A stretch of DNA of 64,000 bases from Bacteroidota bacterium (GCA_022711175.1 JAKLFM010000009.1:1-64000), one strand, 5' to 3'; counted from the stretch's first letter, positions 17,734 through 27,085 are shown. Numbers and translations: made by a program. Notes: a model not told the origin generated them from the letters alone.

Positions 17734-19020
17734 ATGAAAATAATACATTGCTTTATCATTCTCTGCCTACTAACGACTACGCTGAGTTCATTTTGCCAGA
17801 ACTTGAGAATTAATCAGGCATATGTTGTGAATCTGCAGGGCGATACCACCAGAGGCCGGATTTTAAACCTGCAGGGAATCGGCACTCCCCGGAATCTGGA
17901 GTTCATGAACGAACAAACAAAGGAAGTCATCACTTTAAAACCTGATGAGATCAGAAGTTTTGCTGATAACGAAGGGCGATTGTACCTGAGTGCTCATGTT
18001 TCTGTTGATTATTCACCTGTTGAAACAAATTCGCTTCTCGAAACACCTGAGCCGGAATTGAAGCCTGAAACTATTTTTCTCGAAGTACTGCGGGTTGGTA
18101 AGATTGACTTGTATAAGACTGTGCTACGAAGTGGCAGGTTTCTTTTCTATGCGCAGAAAGAATATGACACCATCATACCCCTCGTGGATTATTATTACAT
18201 CTCCCGGGCCAAAGAATCTGACATCGCTGAATTTCAGCGCGATAATAAGATTCATGCTGTCAAATACTTAGGCCAGTTATCGTTTATGATGGCTGATTAT
18301 CCCGAACTGCAAAACGAAATACACTCCGTTAAATACACTCAAAAGGACATTTCTTCAGTTATCGACAGCTATAACGGGCATTTCGAATCTCAGGAATCTA
18401 AGCAGATACTCAGGTCTGATAAAACCATTCAATATTTCGGAGTCACACTCGGTGCGGGGGCCGGGAAACTCTCATATTTAAAATTTGGCAGCAGTCAGTA
18501 TGATTTCACTACTGATTTCCCTGTTAGAATCGGCGTTGATTGGCATATAATTCCCGCAACACTTAAAGGCAGGCTGCAGGTCCGCAACCAATTGAGCTAT
18601 GAATGGTACAAAACAGCAGCAAGCAAGTCATATACAATGAGCCCGGTCAACTATCTCGATAACCTGACCTTCGCTCCTGGTTCACTTATTCTTACCAATA
18701 GTGCACGGCTTTATGTTTCATGCCAGTCGTTGAAGTTTTTTGTTGGTGCAGGCATAACGAACTCGTATTTTTTACATGCAAAAAACGAGTTAATAAGGCA
18801 ATCCACCATAGTCTCAACCACCGAAACCGAAACCTATGCAGCAGTTCGTGATCTGGTGAAGTATCATCTGTTTTATACCGTTGGCGTCGGGATTGAATAC
18901 GGGAGGCTGGGCTTAGAACTCAGGTTTGACCCGGCTAAATCGTTGACAAAAATTAGTTCAATCGATATTTTTCACCAGGGATTGCTCTTCATGTTAACAT
19001 ACAGGTTTATAGATTTATGA
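17734..19020 (+). CDS. Exported protein with N-terminal beta domain and C-terminal barrel (first of three related genes)
   Basis: A 428-residue protein with a signal peptide (MKIIHCFIILCLLTTTLSSFCQ). About residues 24-210 form a soluble part beginning AYVVNLQGDTTRGRILNLQG, a pattern seen in many Bacteroidota secreted proteins. About residues 220-428 are an outer-membrane barrel ending VGVGIEYGRLGLELRFDPAK. The last part resembles the complete proteins of the next two genes, so this looks like a barrel with an added N-terminal domain. The ATG at 17734 gives the signal peptide; the frame is open further upstream into the terminator. Its stop overlaps the next start by four bases (ATGA), indicating translational coupling. 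Confidence 0.7.
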   Translation: MKIIHCFIILCLLTTTLSSFCQNLRINQAYVVNLQGDTTRGRILNLQGIGTPRNLEFMNEQTKEVITLKPDEIRSFADNEGRLYLSAHVSVDYSPVETNSLLETPEPELKPETIFLEVLRVGKIDLYKTVLRSGRFLFYAQKEYDTIIPLVDYYYISRAKESDIAEFQRDNKIHAVKYLGQLSFMMADYPELQNEIHSVKYTQKDISSVIDSYNGHFESQESKQILRSDKTIQYFGVTLGAGAGKLSYLKFGSSQYDFTTDFPVRIGVDWHIIPATLKGRLQVRNQLSYEWYKTAASKSYTMSPVNYLDNLTFAPGSLILTNSARLYVSCQSLKFFVGAGITNSYFLHAKNELIRQSTIVSTTETETYAAVRDLVKYHLFYTVGVGIEYGRLGLELRFDPAKSLTKISSIDIFHQGLLFMLTYRFIDL

Positions 19021-19739
19021 GCCTTTTTCAATTCAGGATTCTTGTTACAGCTTTCCTTTTAGCGGCTCCGGTTGTGATGCCGTTTGCAGCCAATAGCCAG
19101 ACTGATAGTATCAGCGATACGATCGCAAAGTTGCTCAAACCCGATTCATCAACATTTGCAGCACTGCATGAGAAGCATTATGGGTATCGTGCGGGGTCGG
19201 CAAGATCGGATTTCAACATATTACTATCCGGAGGACTGGGTACAGGAGAGCTTTTGTATAAAGAATTGGAAACTGATATGCAGGTCTGTATTTTCAATCC
19301 CGATTTCAACTGGTTGGGAGGGATTGCCCTTGAGTATGCCCCGGCATTCTTCAACAATCGGGTTAAGTTGTATAACGAGTTGGCGTTCAAAGGTTTTAAA
19401 GCATATCTCGATACTGATTATCATCGCGATGACAATCGCTTTGTATCGCTGACCAGAGTCCACCTGATGAACCAGGCACGATATTATTTGGGCTCAAAAA
19501 AGGTTGTGCCGTTCACCGGCATAGGAATTCAGAATTCATGGATCATGAATGTACACAATGATTTTCTTAGCCCGGCTTCGGTTCGCAAACGCACACTCAA
19601 TTTCAATGCATCCGTTGGTTTGAATTATAAAAATTGTGGGTTTGAAGCGAGATATAGTCATTACGACAGGTTTATCTGGTGGAACACCACTATTATGTCG
19701 CATTACGAGCTGTTACTGCTCATGTTTTTAAGGTTGTAG
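19017..19739 (+). CDS. Outer-membrane beta-barrel protein (second of three related genes)
   Basis: A 240-residue protein with a signal peptide (about residues 1-28, ending ANSQ) and a short linker, then a barrel of about 180 residues with SGGLGTGELLYK near the start and NASVGLNYKNCGFEARYSHY near the end. The latter aligns by eye with the closing strands of both neighbours. It overlaps the previous gene by four bases. It is the most divergent of the three in its last strands. The function is unknown; a small OmpW/PorT-like barrel is the best structural description. Confidence 0.65.
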   Translation: MSLFQFRILVTAFLLAAPVVMPFAANSQTDSISDTIAKLLKPDSSTFAALHEKHYGYRAGSARSDFNILLSGGLGTGELLYKELETDMQVCIFNPDFNWLGGIALEYAPAFFNNRVKLYNELAFKGFKAYLDTDYHRDDNRFVSLTRVHLMNQARYYLGSKKVVPFTGIGIQNSWIMNVHNDFLSPASVRKRTLNFNASVGLNYKNCGFEARYSHYDRFIWWNTTIMSHYELLLLMFLRL

Positions 19740-19847
19740 TGTTTTTGCAATTTTCTGTTCTATCTTTATCTTCAATAATACAGGCTTCAAACCGATGAGG
19801 CTATATTGTTTTTGCAATTCGGCGCGTTAATACAGAAACTGCCAGCT

Positions 19848-20525
19848 ATGAATTTGATACGAAACCTCTTCATGGGTATGCTATTAATACTGCCAGTGTG
19901 TGTCATGCCTCAAACCAACGCCATCCTCGGCATGACGGGCGGTGCGGGCATCAGTAAACTGCATTACAACACATACAACAAGCCTTTGTATTCATTCAGC
20001 GAGGTTTGGTCCACATCAACCGGCATTACACTGGAGTTCCCGATGCACAAAATTGAGGATAAAGGTTCGTTTTATAATGAGCTCGTATTTTTCCGTTTTC
20101 AGTCCAATGCCACATCTCACCTTGACGATACAGTCGGCGGCACTTCGGGCAACAGCTATTATGATTATGATCTCGAATTTGCCCCCAATATTGTGAGCCT
20201 TGCCCATATGTACCGGTACACTTTCACGCCGGGCAATTTCAAATATTTTGTAAGTGCCGGCATATACAACAGTTTTGTGATTTCGGCCAATAACCGCAAA
20301 ACTGTCGTTCACACCGTGAACGGTGTTCCTGAAACTTCGACCGAAGATGCGATACTCGATTTTGCCGTGCACGGGCTTATGATAACGGCAGGTACAGGGT
20401 TCATCTACAAGAATGTAGGCTTTGAACTTCGTTTCGATCCCGGCAGGAATTTCACCCGTACAATCGATTACTCGGTATATGCCACAACGTTCTCGGCTTT
20501 GCTGCATGTCAGGTTCAATCCCTAA
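19848..20525 (+). CDS. Outer-membrane beta-barrel protein (third of three related genes)
   Basis: A 225-residue protein with a signal peptide (MNLIRNLFMGMLLILPVCVMPQ) followed directly by a barrel that opens LGMTGGAGISKLHY and closes TAGTGFIYKNVGFELRFDPG. The GxGxxYKNxGFELRFDP stretch matches the end of the first gene of the trio closely. The ATG at 19848 is preferred to a TTG further upstream. A gap of 108 bases separates it from the second gene, so it may have its own signal for expression or be carried on the same transcript. Confidence 0.65.
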   Translation: MNLIRNLFMGMLLILPVCVMPQTNAILGMTGGAGISKLHYNTYNKPLYSFSEVWSTSTGITLEFPMHKIEDKGSFYNELVFFRFQSNATSHLDDTVGGTSGNSYYDYDLEFAPNIVSLAHMYRYTFTPGNFKYFVSAGIYNSFVISANNRKTVVHTVNGVPETSTEDAILDFAVHGLMITAGTGFIYKNVGFELRFDPGRNFTRTIDYSVYATTFSALLHVRFNP

Positions 20526-20622
20526 TTCTGGGAAAACCGGAATAATCGGTAGTCCCTTCTATACCGGAGTGTACCCGGGTTTGAAAGAGAATGTGATCGC
20601 TGACGAAAGTTAAATCTAACGA

Positions 20623-20654
20623 AATAAAAAAGGCTGCCCATTCCCGGGCAGCCT
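20623..20654 (-). terminator. Rho-independent terminator of the C10 peptidase gene
   Basis: A 9-bp stem AGGCTGCCC/GGGCAGCCT (20631-20654, loop ATTCCC) with an A tract on its left side, which is a T tract when read on the minus strand. It lies about 40 bases after the peptidase stop codon. Confidence 0.85.
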
Positions 20655-20695
20655 GTTGCATTAACCGGACAAAGAGTTCGGCCGTTATTCCGTAA

Positions 20696-23599
20696 TTATC
20701 TGATTGTAAGCTTCCTTGTAACTGTCCTGTTTCCCGAAGTTACCTGCATAATGTACATACCCGGGTCGAAGTCTGTGGTCATGACTTTCAGGCTGTTGAA
20801 GTCGCCAAAGTGATGGTAAACCTCGTTGCCAACCATATTGAGAATACGCACTCTTGTAATGTTTTCGGCCGATTCAACCATTACATAGCCGGTGGCAGGA
20901 TTAGGATATATGCTGATGGCTGAAGTTACGTTTTCAACTGTACCCACGGTAATCCATGCTTCGGCGCAAACGGGATCGGCATCACCAAGGTCGTAAGCGG
21001 CAACAACACAATAGTTCTGTTGGCCATTCACAACATCAAGGTCTTCGAGATCGGTTTGAGTTGCGGGCACTGTTGCAATCAGGACATCGTTACGGTAAAC
21101 TTTATAACCTGTTAGTGTTCCTGAGCCGCCTGCAGGGGCCGTCCACGAGAGTATCACATCATTTCCGTAAACAACGGCAGAAAGATTTGTGATTGCAACC
21201 AGGTTTATCTGGATGAGTGATCCGGTAAATCCAAACATACCCTCTTTGAGATCACGCTGAGTAAAATACCCGGACCATCCATGCTGTGCATCACTAAAAT
21301 CAACGGCCAGAAATTGGTAATCAGGTGTGGCTTCGAATGTTGACCATGTGTGTCCGCCGTCAAAGCTGTAAAAAGCTCCGTTGCTTCCGCCGGCTTCTGT
21401 AGTAACCCATGTATTAGCTGTTCCCGGAACATAAACAAGATCGTTGGTGCCAACCTGGCCAGTGGTCGTTACTGCCGACCATGTTACTCCACCGTCAAAA
21501 GTCTCATTCAGCGTGCCGGTGGTGCCTTCACTTTTATCCTGGGCAAGGCCATGCAGTTCATCAGCAAATTCCACATCAACATACTTTGCACCTAATGCGG
21601 TTGAGCTCACATTCCAGGTAAGGCCTTTGTCGTTCGACCTGTAAACACGGCCTTTTGATGTACCGAACCAAATGTTGTCGCCAATGGCTGAGTAGTATCC
21701 GACAACACCGAATTCAACGTTCGTTGTACCGGCATTTAAAGGATCGGGGATGTTGCTACCGGGAACCAGTGTCCAGGTAGTACCGCCATTCGTCGTGGTA
21801 TATATCTCGAATTCAGTGCGTCCTTTAGGATCGCCCATGCAAACCCCGTCATTTGAATTGAAGAAGTGAACCATATTCGGGAACGAATACGTATCATTAA
21901 AAGCAGCTGTGGACTGCCGTGTCCAGGTTGTTCCACCGTTGGTGGTAACATATATTCCCTGGGGATTGGCTCCCGATGTTTTATACATTGGCACATAAGC
22001 AGTGTTGGCATCAAGGGCATAAATCATAGCCATATCGAGTCCGGTGGTATTGTTGATGGTGTAACTCGTCCAGTTTGCACCTCCATCAATCGTTTTTGTG
22101 ACTTCCTGCACTGGTTCACTGTCACCGCTGCCGTCGTAAGCAGTTGCCCAAACTACCAGATTGTCAACCGCATGGATGAAATCAATGCCTCGCGAAGGCC
22201 TTGGGAAGTTACTGTTCTGCGATTCCCAATCGGTAATAACAACCGGTATAATGTGATATCCGGTATCGGAACCAACCACTGCTTCAGCTTTAAGGATATG
22301 ATTTCCCATGCTGAAGGCGGTAAGATTGAGGTCAGTGGTAAAAGAACTCTGTGTGGAAGTAAATACCAATGTATTATCGATGTACAAATTAATAAGGGAG
22401 GCGGTTCCTGTAACCATGCTTACATTCACAGGCAGGGTTTTCCATTTACCTAACATCTGGTTTGGCCTTATATCCTGGATTCTGACAAATACATTTCCAT
22501 CTGCAGGTTTTATTCCTGTCACGGTCCTGAAATTCTTGGTAAACGTCCAACCGCCAGCCGACATGTTGGCTGTTACAGAGAAATATCCGTTCGAACTACC
22601 ACTCCATCCCCAGTTCATATGAAATTTATCGTCGCTGGTACGATAGCCGTCGCAAACCCAGGCGTGGCCTGCATTTGTTGCTGTTGAGCCGGCATAATAA
22701 ACCGGGTGTCCGAGGTCGAGGTCAGCTTTAAGCATCGCTACCCATTGGGGGTTGGTGAAGTTGGCTTTGTCGTTATAACTGATGGTTAGCGGGTCATAAT
22801 TGAAGAAATTTGTCAACGACCAGCTTACATCCTCGCTGAATGCGCCCGAACCATCGTAGGCATAATCCATGAATACAGAGATGCCCAGATGATAAAGCAG
22901 TGTTGCAATTGCCTGGTAGTTACCGCTGGTCGCTGTGTTGCCCATCGAAGCCCATCCATAAGTTGTATTTCCAAAGTCGGCTGACAGGATGCCGTTATCA
23001 TCTTCATAATATGAATTTGAGCCGAAACCTTTTTCAGGATAATTGTAAAACTTCATGATTTGTCCCATGGCGGTGGCAACGCATCCGGCCCAGGCTTTTC
23101 CGCCAGGGCCTCCACTTGCCGGCGGGCAATAATAGTTATACCACTGTCCCTGGTCCCAGGTAGTAGTGAGCAGTGGGCCTACATCAAGGGTACTGCGGTC
23201 AAAATCGTTGTTCAGCAGCTTGTTCCAGGCCGAAAGGTTGGCACTGTTGTCGAACTGGTGAACTTTTAGGGCACTGATTTCTTCATTCATTGCATCAAGC
23301 CAGAACTGCACCGGAGGGATCAGTTCAAATGTGCCTGTATTGCCCTGTGCCAGTATGGGAGCAGCAACATCATCGGCCGGTACAACCACGAAGCCGCCAC
23401 CTTCATAATTGAAGATGTAGCAGGCTAAGGTCCCGTTGTAGTCAATCGTTGATGATTCGTGCAGTACGATCCCGGTTTTGCCGGTATAGTGCCTGAAATA
23501 GTTGTCGGCAACCAGGCGTGCTTTTTCTATGGTTACCGTTGCTGCAGTAGCATAAAAAGCTATCAGCAGTGAGAATGCCAGCGTAAAGAGTTTTCTCAT
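20696..23599 (-). CDS. T9SS-secreted C10 (streptopain-like) cysteine peptidase with Asp-box repeats
   Basis: A 967-residue secreted peptidase. Residues 1-20 are a signal peptide; about 21-110 match the Spi-type propeptide; about 130-390 are the C10 catalytic domain with nucleophile Cys173 in AWAGCVATAMGQIM, His312 in NAGHAWVCDGY and the conserved WGWSG loop. Then come about six Asp-box/BNR units (such as TTNGGTTWT, SNDKGLTWN, SFDGGHTWS), which suggests a beta-propeller, a fibronectin-III-like segment, and a type IX secretion sorting tail (ISIYPNPATGYVMVES … GMYIMQV … VTRKLTIR). The start at 23599 gives the signal peptide. Expected location is the cell surface or medium; role is proteolysis, possibly with glycan or matrix binding by the propeller. 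A terminator follows. Confidence 0.9.
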   Translation of the reverse strand: MRKLFTLAFSLLIAFYATAATVTIEKARLVADNYFRHYTGKTGIVLHESSTIDYNGTLACYIFNYEGGGFVVVPADDVAAPILAQGNTGTFELIPPVQFWLDAMNEEISALKVHQFDNSANLSAWNKLLNNDFDRSTLDVGPLLTTTWDQGQWYNYYCPPASGGPGGKAWAGCVATAMGQIMKFYNYPEKGFGSNSYYEDDNGILSADFGNTTYGWASMGNTATSGNYQAIATLLYHLGISVFMDYAYDGSGAFSEDVSWSLTNFFNYDPLTISYNDKANFTNPQWVAMLKADLDLGHPVYYAGSTATNAGHAWVCDGYRTSDDKFHMNWGWSGSSNGYFSVTANMSAGGWTFTKNFRTVTGIKPADGNVFVRIQDIRPNQMLGKWKTLPVNVSMVTGTASLINLYIDNTLVFTSTQSSFTTDLNLTAFSMGNHILKAEAVVGSDTGYHIIPVVITDWESQNSNFPRPSRGIDFIHAVDNLVVWATAYDGSGDSEPVQEVTKTIDGGANWTSYTINNTTGLDMAMIYALDANTAYVPMYKTSGANPQGIYVTTNGGTTWTRQSTAAFNDTYSFPNMVHFFNSNDGVCMGDPKGRTEFEIYTTTNGGTTWTLVPGSNIPDPLNAGTTNVEFGVVGYYSAIGDNIWFGTSKGRVYRSNDKGLTWNVSSTALGAKYVDVEFADELHGLAQDKSEGTTGTLNETFDGGVTWSAVTTTGQVGTNDLVYVPGTANTWVTTEAGGSNGAFYSFDGGHTWSTFEATPDYQFLAVDFSDAQHGWSGYFTQRDLKEGMFGFTGSLIQINLVAITNLSAVVYGNDVILSWTAPAGGSGTLTGYKVYRNDVLIATVPATQTDLEDLDVVNGQQNYCVVAAYDLGDADPVCAEAWITVGTVENVTSAISIYPNPATGYVMVESAENITRVRILNMVGNEVYHHFGDFNSLKVMTTDFDPGMYIMQVTSGNRTVTRKLTIR

Positions 23600-23674
23600 G
23601 TGTGTCTTTTGATTCAGTGAAACGATGAAGAATTCAAAACAAACAAACAAACAAATATGTCCGCTGTTTGATTA

Positions 23675-23682
23675 CAAAAATA
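23675..23682 (-). promoter_or_regulatory. Candidate -7 element for the C10 peptidase gene
   Basis: On the minus strand this reads TATTTTTG, matching TAnnTTTG, and it would give a leader of about 70 bases. No clear -33 TTG is found at the right distance. Confidence 0.4.
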
Positions 23683-23878
23683 GCATTATTTACCTATCCG
23701 AAAACTATTTCTAAATTGTCATTTGCAGGGAACCGGAAATAAGAAACTGTTACTGATACTATCGGGACTGTAAACAATAAATGAAACTGCTCACTAATCT
23801 TTGCTTGTTAATAATAGCACAATTCTCAATTCAATACACTACTGCTTAATCCTCATGATATTTAACAGAGCTCCTTAC

Positions 23879-23965
23879 TGTCTCATTACTCAACCCCGAA
23901 ACTCCAAACCCATAACCCACCGGTACCTGGCACGCGGCACCATTAACCATTAACCAAATCCCCGC
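23879..23965. repeat. Degenerate intergenic ACCATTAACC-type tract
   Basis: A C/A-rich stretch in the gap between the C10 peptidase and ffh that includes the tandem CCATTAACCATTAACC at about 23940-23955 and a cluster of CAACCCC, ACCCACCGG and similar strings. The same short words recur in the gaps around folD, infC and rpmI in this window. Confidence 0.5.
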
Positions 23966-23993
23966 AATCCACTCCTCCAAAAGAGATAAATCG

Positions 23994-24001
23994 TACCTTT
24001 G
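23994..24001 (+). promoter_or_regulatory. Candidate -7 element of ffh
   Basis: TACCTTTG followed by CATCC, the typical Bacteroidota TAnnTTTGC form, about 32 bases before the ffh ATG. A -33 TTG is not obvious. Confidence 0.5.
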
Positions 24002-24032
24002 CATCCTTATTTGAAAATGACTCCACTCTATT

Positions 24033-25367
24033 ATGTTTGAAAATCTTAGCGATAGGCTCGACCGTGCATTTAAACTCCTAAAAGGGCAGGGATACATTAC
24101 CGAAATCAACGTTGCCGAAACGCTGAAGGACGTCCGCAAGGCATTACTCGACGCCGATGTTAGTTACAAAGTTGCCAAGGAATTTACCGATCAGGTTAAA
24201 ACCAAAGCACTGGGGCAGAATGTTTTAACGGCTGTTTCACCGGGTCAGCTTATGGTGAAAATCGTTCATGATGAGCTGGCTTCGCTCATGGGTGGTGAAA
24301 AGGAGGAACTAAACCTTAAAGGTTCGCCCACCGTGATTTTGATGGCCGGGTTGCAGGGATCCGGTAAGACTACATTTTCGGCCAAACTGGCTCACTTTCT
24401 GCACACAAAACGCGGTAAAAGCCCTATGCTTGTTGCATGCGACATTTACCGTCCGGCTGCCATCGAGCAGTTGAAAGTGCTTGGCGAACAAATTGGCGTT
24501 GAGGTCTATTCAGAACCCGATACAAAAGACCCTGTTAGAATTGCCAAAAACGCCTTGAATCATGCCCGCGACCATGGCTTCAACGTGATCATCATCGATA
24601 CCGCCGGCCGCCTGGCCATTGATGAGCAGATGATGAACGAAATTGCAGCAGTTAAAGCTGCGGTTAACCCGCATGAAACATTGTTTGTTGTCGATTCAAT
24701 GACGGGCCAGGATGCTGTGAATACAGCAAAGGCGTTTAATGAACGTCTTGATTACGAAGGAGTTATTCTTACCAAGCTCGATGGCGATACCCGCGGTGGT
24801 GCTGCTCTTACAATACGTGCCGTAGTGAGCAAACCCATCAAGTTTGTCGGTATCGGCGAGAAAATGGATGCCATTGATATCTTCTACCCCGAACGTATGG
24901 CCGACCGTATCCTCGGTATGGGCGATATCGTTTCGCTGGTTGAACGTGCACAGGAGCAATATGATGAAGAGGAAGCCCGCAAACTACAGAAGAAACTTGC
25001 CAAAGACCAGTTCAATTTCAATGATTTTCTTTCGCAGATCAAGCAGATCAAGAAGATGGGAAATGTGAAAGACCTTATGGGAATGATCCCCGGTATGGGA
25101 AAAGCCCTGAAGGACGTTGATATTGACGACAATGCATTCAAAGGTATCGAGGCCATCATTCATTCCATGACTCCGCTTGAACGCGAAAATCCTGCCATTA
25201 TTAACGGTAGCAGGCGTAAACGCATCGCCCGAGGTTCGGGAAAGGACATACAGGAAGTCAATCGCCTGATCAAGCAATTCGACGATACACGCAAAATGAT
25301 GAAAATGCTTTCGACAGGCGGCGTCCGCCAGATGGCACAAAGAATGAACAACGCGAAGAGAAGGTAG
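24033..25367 (+). CDS. ffh: Signal recognition particle protein Ffh
   Basis: A 444-residue SRP GTPase that binds signal sequences and 4.5S RNA and delivers nascent membrane proteins to FtsY. The N and G domains are complete: G1 GLQGSGKTT at residues 106-114, DTAGR at 189-193, TKLDGDTRGG at 247-256. The M domain follows with the methionine-rich MGNVKDLMGMIPGMGKAL, the RNA-binding SRRKRIARGSG, and a Met-rich C-terminus. Length is normal for the family. It is followed after 97 bases by folD on the same strand; the gap holds a GGGTTCC-type repeat. Confidence 0.98.
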   Translation: MFENLSDRLDRAFKLLKGQGYITEINVAETLKDVRKALLDADVSYKVAKEFTDQVKTKALGQNVLTAVSPGQLMVKIVHDELASLMGGEKEELNLKGSPTVILMAGLQGSGKTTFSAKLAHFLHTKRGKSPMLVACDIYRPAAIEQLKVLGEQIGVEVYSEPDTKDPVRIAKNALNHARDHGFNVIIIDTAGRLAIDEQMMNEIAAVKAAVNPHETLFVVDSMTGQDAVNTAKAFNERLDYEGVILTKLDGDTRGGAALTIRAVVSKPIKFVGIGEKMDAIDIFYPERMADRILGMGDIVSLVERAQEQYDEEEARKLQKKLAKDQFNFNDFLSQIKQIKKMGNVKDLMGMIPGMGKALKDVDIDDNAFKGIEAIIHSMTPLERENPAIINGSRRKRIARGSGKDIQEVNRLIKQFDDTRKMMKMLSTGGVRQMAQRMNNAKRR

Positions 25368-25372
25368 GGTGC

Positions 25373-25402
25373 CGGGTTCCGGGTTCCATGTACCGGGTTC
25401 TG
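25373..25402. repeat. Intergenic GGGTTCC-type repeat after ffh
   Basis: Three near-direct copies of CCGGGTTC(C) lie in 30 bases just downstream of the ffh stop codon. Related or complementary words (ACCCGGAACCCGGAAC, GGTTCCCGGTTCC) occur near 33391-33411 and 39582-39634. Confidence 0.55.
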
Positions 25403-25464
25403 ATTACTCAAAATCTTCCCACCTTAACAATTTTACATTCCCTGAAAACCATTAACCACCTCCA

Positions 25465-26340
25465 ATGCAACTTATCGACGGAAAAAAACTTGCTTCTGAA
25501 ATTAAGCAGGAGCTTGCAAAACAAACCGCTGCGCTAATTGATGCAGGCAAGCGTGCTCCCCACCTTGCTGCCGTGCTTGTGGGCGACGATCCTGCAAGCC
25601 AGTCGTATATCAACAGCAAGGAAAAAGCCTGTCGCGAAGTGGGTTTCACCTCTTCGATCTATAGGCTCGAAGCAGGTATTTCAGAGAAAAAACTGACGGA
25701 GATCATTGATTTCCTGAACAACGATGATGAAGTTGACGGTTTCATTGTTCAACTTCCGCTACCGGCGCATATTCCGGTTGATAAAGTAATCAGCCGCATC
25801 AGGCCCGAAAAGGATGTTGATGGTTTTCATCCTGTAAACATCGGTAAAATGGTGCTGGGCGTCCCAACATACATCTCGGCTACACCGTTTGGCATTATCA
25901 CCATGCTCCAGCGCTACGGCATCGAAACGGAAGGCAAACACTGCGTGGTGCTGGGCCGGAGCAATATAGTCGGCACACCGTTAAGCATTTTGCTTTCGCG
26001 AAAAGCTAACCCTGGGAATTGTACGGTTACACTCTGTCATACCCGCACTCCCAATATGAGGGAACTCGCCGCTACAGCTGATATACTCATAGCTGCGATC
26101 GGCCAGCCAGAGTATGTAACAGCCGATATGGTTAAGGAAGGCGCCGTGGTGGTAGATGTTGGCATACACCGCATCCCCGACGAAACCAAAGAAAAAGGCT
26201 ACCATACCACCGGCGATGTGAAGTTTGATGAGGTTGCACCCAAATGCAGCTACATCACACCGGTTCCCGGAGGCGTTGGGCTGATGACCGTTGTATCGCT
26301 GCTCATGAACACCATGAAAGCTTATAACGGGGAAGTCTAG
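25465..26340 (+). CDS. folD: Methylenetetrahydrofolate dehydrogenase / cyclohydrolase
   Basis: A 291-residue bifunctional folate enzyme that interconverts 5,10-methylene-THF, methenyl-THF and 10-formyl-THF with NADP. The catalytic Tyr48-x3-Lys52 pair lies in QSYINSKEKACREVGF; DGFIVQLPLPAHI, the PEKDVDGFHPVNIGK signature, the nucleotide-binding VVLGRSNIVGTP and the C-terminal TPVPGGVGLMTV are all present and in order. Size is normal. It is flanked by ffh and queE on the same strand, but the gaps make a single operon uncertain. Confidence 0.97.
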   Translation: MQLIDGKKLASEIKQELAKQTAALIDAGKRAPHLAAVLVGDDPASQSYINSKEKACREVGFTSSIYRLEAGISEKKLTEIIDFLNNDDEVDGFIVQLPLPAHIPVDKVISRIRPEKDVDGFHPVNIGKMVLGVPTYISATPFGIITMLQRYGIETEGKHCVVLGRSNIVGTPLSILLSRKANPGNCTVTLCHTRTPNMRELAATADILIAAIGQPEYVTADMVKEGAVVVDVGIHRIPDETKEKGYHTTGDVKFDEVAPKCSYITPVPGGVGLMTVVSLLMNTMKAYNGEV

Positions 26341-26414
26341 CCACTTCATCATAAATTTCTGTAAATCCCTTTTTCCTGAAAACTACCCCTGCCACCGGAC
26401 TCACGCTGCCACTT

Positions 26415-26996
26415 ATGGAGGATTTTTACACCATCCAGGGTGAAGGATACCACACGGGTAAGGCTGCCTATTTTCTGCGCATTGGCGGATGCGATGTAGG
26501 TTGTTACTGGTGCGATGTAAAAGAATCGTGGAATCCCGCGCTGCATCCGGCTACTGATGTATCGGAAATTGTAAACCGCACGCTTTCCAATCCATCAAAG
26601 ACTGTGGTTATTACCGGGGGTGAACCTCTGATGTATAATCTTGATTTACTGTGCAGTATGCTGCACGATAAGGGTCAGTTGGTTCATCTCGAAACATCAG
26701 GGTCGCATCCGTTAACCGGCAAATTCGATTGGGTTTGCCTGTCGCCTAAAAGGAAAGGCCCGCCACAGCCTGCAATTTTCCCGCTTGCCAATGAATTGAA
26801 AGTCATAATATTCGACGAAACCGATTTTGAATGGGCAGAAGAAAACGCTGCAAAAGTTGGCAGCGATTGTTTCCTCTGCCTGCAGCCCGAATGGAGCCGA
26901 AGCCAGGCCATGATGCCGCTTATTGTTGAGTATGTGCAGCAACATCCACAGTGGCATGTATCGCTGCAGACCCACAAGTACATGCATATACCGTAA
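26415..26996 (+). CDS. queE: 7-carboxy-7-deazaguanine synthase (radical SAM)
   Basis: A small radical SAM enzyme (193 residues from the ATG at 26415) in queuosine/7-deazaguanine synthesis, converting 6-carboxytetrahydropterin to 7-carboxy-7-deazaguanine. The cluster-binding cysteines are Cys26, Cys30 and Cys33 in GGCDVGCYWCDVKESW, and TGGEPLMYN supplies the SAM-binding GGEP motif. The frame stays open upstream to a TAA at 26352, and codons just before the ATG read LTLPL, which matches the N-terminus of many homologues (LPVMEDFY). Translation may therefore start at an upstream non-ATG codon. queC, queD and queF are not nearby. Confidence 0.9.
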   Translation: MEDFYTIQGEGYHTGKAAYFLRIGGCDVGCYWCDVKESWNPALHPATDVSEIVNRTLSNPSKTVVITGGEPLMYNLDLLCSMLHDKGQLVHLETSGSHPLTGKFDWVCLSPKRKGPPQPAIFPLANELKVIIFDETDFEWAEENAAKVGSDCFLCLQPEWSRSQAMMPLIVEYVQQHPQWHVSLQTHKYMHIP

Positions 26997-27054
26997 AGTG
27001 CGCCGTCTCCAGACATTGGTTCCATAATATCTGCACCTGTATAACGTTGTAGTA

Positions 27055-27085
27055 TTGGCAAATGCTAAAATATTAGCTATCTTCG
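27055..27085 (+). promoter_or_regulatory. Candidate promoter of the PorE-like gene
   Basis: TTG at 27055-27057 and TATCTTCG at 27078-27085 are 20 bases apart; the -7 box differs from TAnnTTTG at one position. The predicted leader to the ATG at 27104 is about 12 bases, similar to sucC. Confidence 0.45.
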
